This document shows, in pieces, positions 11,501 through 23,500 of a DNA stretch of 64,000 nucleotides. Made by a program: the position numbers and the translations under genes. Positions within the stretch are counted from its first letter, which is position 1, and every line of letters begins with the position of its first letter. The DNA is taken from assembly GCA_936450465.1 (NCBI GenBank), contig OW388296.1:35922586-35986585 (forward strand). The letters are read 5' to 3'. The DNA comes from Gibbula magus (lineage: Eukaryota > Mollusca > Gastropoda > Trochida > Trochidae). A model generated the notes under the pieces. The model made no database searches and was not told the origin of the DNA. It saw only the letters and a program-made list of their open reading frames with translations.

Positions 11501-14500
11501 ATGGACAAAGTCCAAATTGTTACCATGGAAACAAAAACAATTAAATTTTAAAAATAGAGCCATGGGCTCTGTAGCTCATCAGAGTTTATTCTGTTTGATG
11601 ATGAAGACAGAAATATGTTGTCTCAATATAATGCACAATCCCTAACCCTGACAAATCTTAGTCTTGAAATTGAGAGAGAGCACTCAGCAGGGTCAACACA
11701 CAGGAGATTATGCAATATTCTGACCCCTTGGCTCTGGTTACAAGCCAGCTGTGTTTTTTGTGTTTTACCGCCAAATTATGTAATAGACTCTTGCTTGCAC
11801 TAAACACTGGCAGCACTGATCTAACTGTATAAGGCTTAAAGAGAACAGGCAATGTGATGAATCTCATGGTACATAGTACAATTTTGAATCACCTTGGCTA
11901 AACAATCTCGGTTCTAAGCCTTGTCATCCAAACATCTTAACATTCTGAACAAACTAGAATAGCGTTTGCGGGACACCGCAAAAGCAGAGCAGCTCCGAAA
12001 CTTTGGGTCTCGCCTTTCCCTGTTCCGCCTTCTCCTCAACATAAATAAAAAGGGAATTTCTTTTGACAATTTTATTTTCATTATTCAAGTTATTCTTACA
12101 AGTTGAATCATCACTGGGGTCACTTTTTACAACTTTGTTCTTAAAACCTATTTCTGATTTCAAAATTGGATCAACAGATTAACACGGCCTTAACCAATAT
12201 CTCATGACCTTGAACTTTGACCTTCAAGGTCACACCATCAATGAATTCTTTTCATTGTGTATAACAATCAGGCAATGACTCAAAGTGTTCATTGTTAGCA
12301 TAAGGCATATTCACAATAGCACGCTTAATTTGTGAACTTGCTGTGACCTTGACCTTTGAAAGATTTTAGCAAAAACGTTTTCAAATCTTGGTCTTTCTCC
12401 AAAGTTGATATATACCAAGTAAGGGTCTGATAGCACAGAAGTTGTTGAAGTTATCGTGTTTACAAGGATTTTTGTAGTGATTTCAGAACTCATGACCATG
12501 ACCTTTGACCTTGAATGTGAACATGTCAAAATCATTCCTGAGATTTATAAGAAAGAAGCTACATATATGAGATGTTGATACCTTAATGGAAAAAAGTTAT
12601 TTAGTGATTTCAGAACTGATGACCTTGACCCTATCTCATGACCTTGACCTTTAAAATTCAAGGTCACACATTTTTCATTGTGTATAACAATCATGTAATG
12701 ATTCAAATTGATAATAGTTGAAATAAGACATTTCGCAAAAGCATGTTTAAGTCTTGCCCTCGCTGTGACCTTGACTTTTGACGGATGTTAACGAAAACCT
12801 TATCAAATCTTAGCCTTTATCCATAGTTGATATACAAAAAAATAGAGCCATGGGCTCTGTAGCTCATCACGGTTTTATTGATTTATTATCAAAGGTTGAA
12901 TATCTAACTTATCTCAAGTAATACATTATTAACAAGCAAAATAATATTGATTTTAGATCATGACCCCTGTGACCCACATTTGGAGTCACAGGGGTCACTA
13001 ATCCAACAATTAAGAATCACCTTTGACCAAAGAATCTCTACACAACATTTCACCTTTCTAGAGCTTTACATATAAACTGGAGAAGAAGATGAAAATAGGT
13101 TTTTGGGTCATGACCCAAGACCTAGATTGGGGTCACAGGGTCACAAAATCTACAATTTAGAATCCCCATTGGCCAAAGAGTCTGCACACAACTTTTCAGC
13201 TCTCTAGACCTTTAGGAACTGGAGAAGAAGATGAAAATAGGTTTTTAAGGATGTGACCCCTGTGACCCCATTTGGGGTCATGGGGTCACGAAATCTACAA
13301 TTTAGAATCCCCATTAGCCAAGGAGTCTGCACACCACTTTTCAGCTCTCTAGACCTTTTGGAACTGGAGAAGAAGATGAAAATAGGTTTTTAAGGATGTG
13401 ACCCCTGTGACCCCATTTGGGGTCACGGGGTCATGAAATCTACAATTTAGAATCCCCATTGACCAAGGAGTCTGCACACAACATTTCAGCTCTCTAGACC
13501 TTTTGGAACTGGAGAAGAAGATGAAAATAGGTTTTTAAGGATGTGACCCCTGTGACCCCATTTGGGGTCATGGGGTCACGAAATCTACAATTTAGAATCC
13601 CCATTAGCCAAGGAGTCTGCACACCACTTTTCAGCTCTCTAAACCTTTTGGAACTGGAGAAGAAGATGAAAAAAAGTTTTTAAGGATGTGACCCCTGTGA
13701 CCCCATGGGGTCATGGGGTCACAAACTCTACAATTTAGAATCCACATTGGCCAAGGAGTCTGCACACAACATTTCAGCTCTCTAGACCTTTTGGAACTGG
13801 AGAAGAAGATGAAAATAGGTTTTTAAGGATGTGACCCCTGTGACCCCATTTGGGGTCATGGGGTCACGAAATCTACAATTTAGAATCCCCATTAGCCAAG
13901 GAGTCTGCACACAACATTTCAGCTCTCTAGACCTTTTGGAACTTGAGAAGAAGATGAAAATAGGTTTTTAAGGATGTGACCCCTATGACCCCATTTGGGG
14001 TCATGGGGTCACGAAATCTACAATTTAGAATCCCCATTAGCCAAGGAGTCTGCACACCACTTTTTAGCTCTCTAGACCTTTTGGAACTGGAGAAGAAGAT
14101 GAAAATAGGTTTTTAAGGATGTGACCCCTGTGACCCCATTTGGGGTCATGGGGTCACGAAATCTACAATTTAGAATCCCCATTAGCCAAGGAGTCTGCAC
14201 ACCACTTTTCAGCTCTCTAGACCTTTTGGAACTGGAGAAGAAGATGAAAATAGGTTTTTAAGGATGTGACCCCTGTGACCCCATTTGGGGTCACGGGGTC
14301 ATGAAATCTACAATTTAGAATCCCCATTGACCAAGGAGTCTGCACACAACATTTCAGCTCTCTAGACCTTTTGGAACTGGAGAAGAAGATGAAAATAGGT
14401 TTTTAAGGATGTGACCCCTGTGACCCCATTTGGGGTCATGGGGTCACGAAATCTACAATTTAGAATCCCCATTAGCCAAGGAGTCTGCACACCACTTTTC

Positions 14501-17500
14501 AGCTCTCTAAACCTTTTGGAACTGGAGAAGAAGATGAAAAAAAGTTTTTAAGGATGTGACCCCTGTGACCCCATGGGGTCATGGGGTCACAAACTCTACA
14601 ATTTAGAATCCACATTGGCCAAGGAGTCTGCACACAACATTTCAGCTCTCTAGACCTTTTGGAACTGGAGAAGAAGATGAAAATAGGTTTTTAAGGATGT
14701 GACCCCTGTGACCCCATTTGGGGTCATGGGGTCACGAAATCTACAATTTAGAATCCCCATTAGCCAAGGAGTCTGCACACAACATTTCAGCTCTCTAGAC
14801 CTTTTGGAACTTGAGAAGAAGATGAAAATAGGTTTTTAAGGATGTGACCCCTATGACCCCATTTGGGGTCATGGGGTCACGAAATCTACAATTTAGAATC
14901 CCCATTAGCCAAGGAGTCTGCACACCACTTTTTAGCTCTCTAGACCTTTTGGAACTGGAGAAGAAGATGAAAATAGGTTTTAAAGGATGTGACCCCTGTG
15001 ACCCCATTTGGGGTCATGGGATCACGAAATCTACAATTTAGAATCCACATTGGCCAAGGAGTCTGCACACAACATTTCAGCTCTCTAGACCTTTTGGAAC
15101 TGGAGAAGAAGATGAAAATAGGTTTTTAAGGATGTGACCCCTGTGACCCCATTTGGGGTCATGGGGTCACGAAATCTACAATTTAGAATCCCCATTAGCC
15201 AAGGAGTCTGCACATAAAATTTCAGCTCTGTGGAGTTATTGGTTCTGGAGAAGAAGTCGAAAAAGCGAAAAGTTTACGGACGGATGGACGGACGGACGGA
15301 CGGACGGACTGATGGACGGACGGACGCCGGACGGCATGCCATGCCATAAGCCCATCGGGCCTTTCAGGCCTGATGAGCTAAAAATAAGAGCCTGATAGCA
15401 CAAATATTTTTCAAGTTATCATGTTTACAAGGATTTCTTTAGCGATTTCAGAACTTGTGACCTTGACCTTTGACCTTGAATGTGAAGATGTCAAAATCAT
15501 CCACCAGGTTTATAAGAAAGAAGCTATGTATATGAGGTGTTAATACCTTCTTGGGAAAAGGTTATTTAGTAATTTCAGAACTGGTGACCTTGACCATATT
15601 TCGTGACCTTGACCTTTTAAATTCAAGGTCACACAATCAGTGATCACTTTTCATTGTGTATAACAATCATGTAATGATTAAAAGTGTTAATAGTTGAAAT
15701 AAGACATTTTCGCAAAAGCATGCTTAAGTTGTGCCCTCGCTGTGACCTTGACCTTTGATGGATGTTAGCGAAAACCTTTTCAAATCTTGGCCTTTCTCCA
15801 TAGTTGATGTACACCAAATAAGAGCCTGATAGTACAAATATTTTTCAAGTAATCGTGTTTACAAGGATTTTTTTAGCGATTTCAGAACTCGTGACCTTGA
15901 CCTTTGACCTTAAAAATAAACATGTCAAAAAAATTCCCCAGGGGCATAAGTAAGAAGTTATGTGTATGAGTTCTCAAAACCTTTTAGGAAAAAAGTTGTA
16001 GCGAATACAAAACGCGCGTGCGGCGGCGGCGGCGACGGAAACTGCACAAAAACTGATAGCAGCTCCGACTAAGTCGGAGCTGCTAAATATTCCTTCTAGT
16101 TTGTTCTGGATGAAAACAGGATTTTAGGTAATGGCCTACGGGGCTCTTATTTGGGGCCACTGGGTCACCAAATCTACAATTTAGAATCTCCATTGGCTAA
16201 AGACTCTTTACACAACATGACAACCTTCTAGGTCTTTTCGTTCTGGAGAAGAAGATGAAAATAATCTTATCTTATCATTTCATCACCAGTCATATGCAGT
16301 TCACATATCTCATGTAAAATAAAAGAATTCTTAACTCCTCTTCAATTTAGTCCTTTATGCCTTGTCACAATTTTCAGTTCATAGGCTATTCAATAGTTCT
16401 CATTTCACATTGATTACATCAATTTGACAAACATGTCCACAATGTAGATTGTTATCTAAAGTAGACATATATTTCAAATCATTGTGATTGAAGTGTCATA
16501 AAATATCAGTTCAAAATTCATTTTCAAAGGTTTTTTTTAGGCTGTGGCCCATATTTGGGGTCACAGGGTCACCAAATTTACAAGTTTGAATCCTCATTGG
16601 CTAAAGAGTTTGCTTACAATATTACAGCCTTCTAGATCTTTTTGTTCCGGAGAAAAAGATGAAAACAGGATTTTAGGTAATGGCCTGTGAGGCCCTTATT
16701 TGGGGCCACAGGGTCACCAAATCTACAATTTAGAATCTTCATTTGCTAAAGATTCATTACACAACATGACAACCTTCTAGGTCTTTTCGTTCTGGAGAAG
16801 AAGATGAAAATAATCTTATCTTATCATTTCATCACTAGTCATATGCAGTTCACATATCTCATGTAAAATAAAAGAATTCTTAACTCCTCTTCAATTTAGT
16901 CCTTTATGCCTTGTCACAATTTTCAGTTCATAGGCTATTCAATAGTTCTCATTTCACATTGATTACATCAATTTGACAAATATGTCCACAATGTAGATTG
17001 TTATCTAAAGTCAACATACATTTCAAATAAAGTGGCTGAAGTGTCATAAAATATCAGTTCAAAATTCATTTTCAAAGGTTTTTTTTAGGCTGTGGCCCAT
17101 ATTTGGGGTCACAGGGTCACCAAATTTACAAGTTTGAATCCCCATTGGCTAAAGAGTTTGCATACAATATTACAGCCTTCTAGATCTTTTTGTTCCGGAG
17201 AAAAAGATGAAAACAGGATTTTAGATAATGGCCTGTGAGGCCCTTATTTGGGGCCACAGGGTCATCAAATCTACAATTTAGAATCTCCATTGGCTAAAGA
17301 CTCATTACACAACATGACAACCTTCTAGGTCTTTTCATTCTGGAGAAGAAGATGAAAATAATCTTATCTTATCATTTCATCACCAGTCATATGCAGTTCA
17401 CATATCTCATGTAAAATAAAAGAATTCTTAACTCCTCTTCAATTTAGTCCTTTATGCCTTGTCACAATTTTCAGTTCATAGGCTATTCAATAGTTCTCAT

Positions 17501-20500
17501 TTCACATTGATAACATCAATTTGACAAACATGTCCACAATGTAGATTGTTATCTAAAGTCGACATACATTTCAAATAAAGTGGTTGAAGTGTCATAAAAT
17601 ATCAGTTCAAAATTCATTTTCAAAGGTTTTTTTTAGGCTGTGGCCCATATTTGGGGTCACAGGGTCACCAAATTTACAAGTTTGAATCCCCATTGGCTAA
17701 AGAGTTTGCATACAATATTACAGCCTTCTAGATCTTTTTGTTCTGGAGAAAAAGATGAAAACAAGATTTTAGGTAATGGCCTGTGAGGCCCTTATTTGGG
17801 GTCACAGGGTCACCAAATCTACAATTTAGAATCTCCATTAGCTAAAGACTCTTTACACATGACAACCTTCTAGGTCTTTTCGTTCTGGAGAAAAAGATGA
17901 TTTTCATCTTTTTCTCATCATTTCATCACCAGTCATATGCAGTTCACATATCTCATGTAAAATAAAAGAATTCTTAACTCCTCTTCAATTTAGTCCTTTA
18001 TGACTTGTCACAATTTTCATTTCATAGGCTATTCAACAGTTCTCATTTCACATTGATTACATCAATTTGACAAACATGTCAACAATGTAGATTGTTATCT
18101 AAAGTCGACATACATTTCAAAAAAAGGGTTGAAGTGTCATAAAATATCAGTTCAAAATTCATTTTCAAAGGTTTTTTTTAGGCTGTGGCCCATATTTGGG
18201 GTCACAGGGTCACCAAATTTACAAGTTAGAATCCCCATTGGCTAAAGAGTTTGCATACAATATTACAGCCTTCTAGATCTTTTTGTTCTGGAGAAAAAGA
18301 TGAAAACAAGATTTTAGGTAATGGCCTGTGAGGCCCTTATTTGGGGTCACAGGGTCACCAAATCTACAATTTAGAATCTCCATTAGCTAAAGACTCTTTA
18401 CACAACATGACAACCTTCTAGGTCTTTTCGTTCTGGAGAAAAAGATGATTTTCATCTTTTTCTCATCATTTCATCACCAGTCATATGCAGTTCACATATC
18501 TCATGTAAAATAAAAGAATTCTTAACTCCTCTCCAATTTAGTCCTTTATGACTTGTCACAATTTTCATTGCATAGGCTATTCAACAGTTCTCATTTCACA
18601 TTGATTACATCAATTTGACAAACATGTCCACAATGTAGATTGTTCTTTCAAGTCGACATACATTTCGAATAAAGTGAAAGAAGTGCACATAAAATATCAG
18701 GTCAAAATTCAATTTGACAGCTTTTTAGGCTGTGGCCCATATTTGGGGTCTCAGGGTTACCAAATTTACAAGTTAGAATCCCCATTGGCTAAAGAGTTTG
18801 CATACAATATGACAGCCTTCTAGGTCTTTTTGTTCCGGAGAAAAAGATGAAAACAGGATTTTAGGTAATGGCCTGTGAGGCCCTTATTTGGGGTCACAGG
18901 GTCACCAAATCTACAATTTAGAATCCCCATTGGCCAATGAGTCTGTACATATAATTTCAGCTCTCTGGAGTCATTGGTTCTGGAGAAGAAGATGAAAATA
19001 GCTTTATAGCTTATGACCCCTGTGGCCCTTATTTGGGGTCACATGGTCACCAAATCTACAATTTAGAATCCCCATTGGCCAAGGAGTCTGTACATAAAAT
19101 TTCAGCTCTCTGGAGTCATTGGTTCTGGAGAAGAAGATGAAAATAGCTTTAAAGGTTATGACCCCTGTGACCCTTATTTGGGGTCACAGGGTCACCAAAT
19201 CTACAATTTAGAATCCCCATTGGCCAAGGAGTCTGTACATAAAATTTCAGCTCTCTAGAGTTATTGGTTCTGGAGAAGAAGTCGAAAAAGTGAAAAGTTT
19301 ACGGACGGACGGACGGACGAACGGACGGATGGACGGACGCCGGACGCCATGCCATGCCATAAGCCCATCGGGCCTTTAAGGCCTGATGAGCTAAAAATCC
19401 GAAAAGGCACATCTACATGATATTAAGAAGCTGTATACCAAATTTGGTGAAGATTGGTCAAGTAGTTTTAGAGATCTGCTCAGGAAACAATGGGAACGTC
19501 GACGCCAACGGTAACTCAGCCAAAAACAATGTCTCCCTACCCATTTGGGGGGAGACATAATAAAAGTTGTGTTAGAAAGCTCTCGAAAACAACTTTCATC
19601 CAAATATAAATATTGCTAACATTTTGTTAGCATTAATGTTAGCAAAATGGTAAACCACTAAAAAGTTTTCACTTATAACTTTCTTACTTTTTATCCAAAA
19701 GATTTGAAATTTGGAACTCTTGATATTCACTAAAGAGGCCTGATGAGCTAAAAACAATATATCTCCAAAACCCTTTGGGGAGAGAGAAAATTTACTGACC
19801 ATTGCAAGTTCATGGTCCATATCTTCATCATCACTGTGGTCATCCATGTCCACCAGCGCCCCTGTCTTGCCCAACACTGCTGTAATACAAACAAGGAGCA
19901 TCTTAAGTAGTCAACCTACTTACTTGATGGCAAATCCAAGAAATATATAAAGTCATTGGCTCTGCAGCTCATCAAGCTCAGCATGTACTGAATACTATAG
20001 GTTTTCGTATTAAAACATACCGGTAGTCATTGGCTCTGTAAGTCATCGGGCTATAGAAATTGCACTATATTAGGTAAAATAGAGTCATTGGCTCTGTAGT
20101 TCATCAGGATTTCATTTATGTACTATCTAATGTTAAATATTTAAGTTATCTCAAGTATTACATTGTTAACAAGCAAAAGATAGGTTCTTAGATCATGACC
20201 CCTGTGACCTAGATTGGGGTCACGGAGTCACCAAATCTACAATTTAGAATCCCCATTGGCCAAGGAGTATGCACACAACTTTTCAGCTCTCTAGACCTTT
20301 TGGAACTAGAGAAGAAGATGAAAATAGGTTCTTAAAGTTGTGACCACTGTGACTCCATTTGGGGTCACAGGGTCATCAAATTAAAAATTTAGAATCCCCA
20401 TTGGCCAAGGAGTATGCACATAAAATTTCAGCTATGTGGAGTGATTGGTTCTGGAGAAGAAGTCGAAAAAGCGAAAAGTTTACGGATGCCGGACACCATG

Positions 20501-23500
20501 TCATGCCATAAGTCCATCGGGCCTTTCAGGCCTGATGAGCTAAAAAGAGAGTAGATAGAGAGTCTTATGAATGTACAGAATGTAATGTTGCTCTTTGCGC
20601 TGTACCATGCTTCAAACTGTATCACACCGCAACTGACTACGTCAGAGCGTACATCACTGCCGCAGACAAAGAAAGAAATGAAGAAGAAAATGAAGAAGTG
20701 GATAATTGAAAGTAAAGAGAGCTGTTCTGCACACTACCGCAGCTAAATATATATGTAAATATTTGTACATAAATGCATTGTAATTTATAAAAAAAATGTT
20801 TTTTATTTTGTCAAAGAGACAGAAAAAGTGAATGTGAGCTTTCATAGGAAGTTCAGCCAGAACCGCATCATAAATACCACCCATAAATTCTGAACAGGGT
20901 GGCCAAATTTCATAAAACTTACATCCTTGTAAAGAGGAATGATTTGGCTTTGATTCCATATAAAATTTACATATGCAGACGAAAAACTAAAGTTGCAGCA
21001 CGTGCCGAAAGATGCGTGATACTAAAAAAGTTGCCTTCCTTTCGCACACTATAGTTGTGCATTTTTTTTTATAAATTTTAATAAATTGTCTTTAATTCCA
21101 TGTATCAGTTATATATATGTGCAGCGAAAAAATAAATATGCTGCAAGTGATGCACCAGGTGTCGCAAAAAGTCTTTTTTTTTAAAAATAGAGCCATGGGC
21201 TCTGTAGCTCATCAGGGTTTATATTGTTTAATGATGAAGACTGAAATAGATTTTAAGGTCATGGCTTGAGGCCCTTATTTGAGGCACCACAGGGTCTCCA
21301 AATCTAAAATTTAGAATCCCCATTGACAGAGTCTGCACACAATATTACAGCCTTTTAGGTACATTTGTTCTGGAGTAGATGAAAATAGGTTTTTAAGGAT
21401 GTGACCCCATTTGGGATGACAGGGTCACACAATCTACAATTTAGAATCCCAATTGGCCAAGGAGTCTGCATACAATTTTTCAGCTCTCTAGACCTTTTGG
21501 AACTGGAGATGAAGATGAAAATAGGTTTTTAAGGATGTGACCCTGGTGACCCCATTTGGGGTCACTGGGTCACGAAATCTACAATTTAGAATCCCCATTG
21601 GCCAAGGAGTCTGCACACAACTTTTCATCTCTCTAGACCTTTTGGAACTGGAGAAGAAGATGAAAATAGGTTTTTAAACATGTGACCCCTGTGACCCCAT
21701 TTGGGGTCATGGGGTCACAAAATCTACAATTTAGAATCCCATTGGCCAAGAAGTCTGCACACAACTTTCCAGCTCTCTAGACCTTTTGGAACTGGAGAAG
21801 AAGATGAAAATAGGTTTTTAAGGATGTGACCCCTGTGACCCCATTTGGGGTCACAGGGTCACACAATCTACAATTTAGAAACCCCATTGGCCAAGGAGTC
21901 TGCATATAAAATTTCAGCTCTGTGGAGTTATTGGTTCTTGAGAAGAAGTCGAAAAAGCGAAAAGTTTACGGACGGATGGACGGACGGATGGACGGATGCC
22001 AGACGCCATGCCATGCCATAAGCCCATCGGGCCGCTTTCAGGCCTGATGAGCTAAAAATCAAGTAAGCACTGGGGATGCCTTCCTTACGCGCTCCATATA
22101 TTGTGAACCATTTGACGTTTTCCAATAATTTTTATATCATTGTAAAGAGGAATAAATTGTCTTCAAGTAAATATAAGTTCGCATATATGCGCGCACAGGA
22201 TTTACAATTTTATAAAGCTGGAAATAAAGACAAACTTTACACCGCGCAACATGTACTGTGTTCGCCGGGGGGATAAGTGTATGCTGTGCTCATTAGTACT
22301 CATTAGTTCCACACGTGCACGGCTCTGGTACCCTTGGGGAGGTAACAGTATTGTAATAAGCCAAGTCCCGGGGGGACCAAGCGGTGCCAGTAACTTGGTG
22401 TGCGTCGGGACGCATTCACTTGGTACTGTCGGGGTAGCGTCACTCTCCTTTCGTTGGTTATATTTTCTGAACCATAGGTTGTATTCTAATATTTTTTATG
22501 TCATTGTAAAGAGGAATAAATTGTCTACAAGAACATATAAAATTCCAATATGCGTGCTCAGGAGTTTTGATTTCATAAAGCTGGAAATAAAGACAAACTT
22601 TAGATGACAATAGAATCATAACCAAAGGTTGCATTCTAAACTTTTTATATCATTGTAAAGACAAACATTTGGTCTTCAAGTCCACATATAAATTAAACAT
22701 CTGGTCTTCAAGTCCATATATAAATTAAACATCTGGTCTTCAAGTCCATATATAAATTAAACATCTGGTCTTCAAGTCCATATAAAAGTTAAACATCTGG
22801 TCTTCAAGTCCATATATAAATTAAACATCTGGTCTTCAAGTCCATATATAAATTAAACATCTGGTCTTCAAGTCCATATATAAATTAAACATCTGGTCTT
22901 CAAGTTCATATATAAATTAAACATCTGGTCTTCAAGTCCATATATAAATTAAACATCTGGTCTTCAAATCCATATATAAATTGGATTAGCGCTCTCTGAA
23001 TTTATGATGTTAAAAGGCCCGAATTAAAGACAATCTTTAGAAAATAATAGAAGAAAAAAAATCATAGAAACTTCATTCAAAGTCGCGGGTATGAATTAAC
23101 CATTTGTGTACGGGTACCGCGACTTGAATTTGTATTGAACGCCCTTATATAGTCCGTTTTTGCGATGTAGATGCGATATATTTTGTAAAAACGGTACTGG
23201 AATCACCGCCCTAAATATTTCACCAGCAGAGCTAATTAGTGCCTAAGCGAGCTGCGAGCTGGAGGGTCTGTAAATTCCACCTAGTGGACTAAAATGTGTA
23301 AAATAGAAATACGCAACTAAAGGGTTAGCAGAGGTATTGAGTCAGTGTGTGTAGTACATACCCTGGAGCTTGTCTGCAGGGAGGGTCACATGAGCAAGGG
23401 GATGCGCAGGTGAGAGCCAGCTCACCTGATCAGTTACCAGGTTCCAGTAATAGTAACGGCACCTGTAATCAATCAGCCAGCCAATGAGAGAAAGTTTTAC

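Noticed and set aside
15371..15384. CTGATGAG at the family 1 3' end, read as a hammerhead core
   Set aside because: No GAAA partner or stem II follows (the next bases are ctaaaaa), so it is just the terminal repeat.
11947..16104. GAACAAACTAGAA and its inverse TTCTAGTTTGTTC flanking family 2 copy 2, as terminal inverted repeats
   Set aside because: The left part is shared with family 2 copy 1, but the right part is explained by the family 1 module ccttctag...ttgttctgg; probably chance.
22251..22607. 118-codon open frame
   Set aside because: No domain or splice context; it overlaps a diverged 350-bp repeat.
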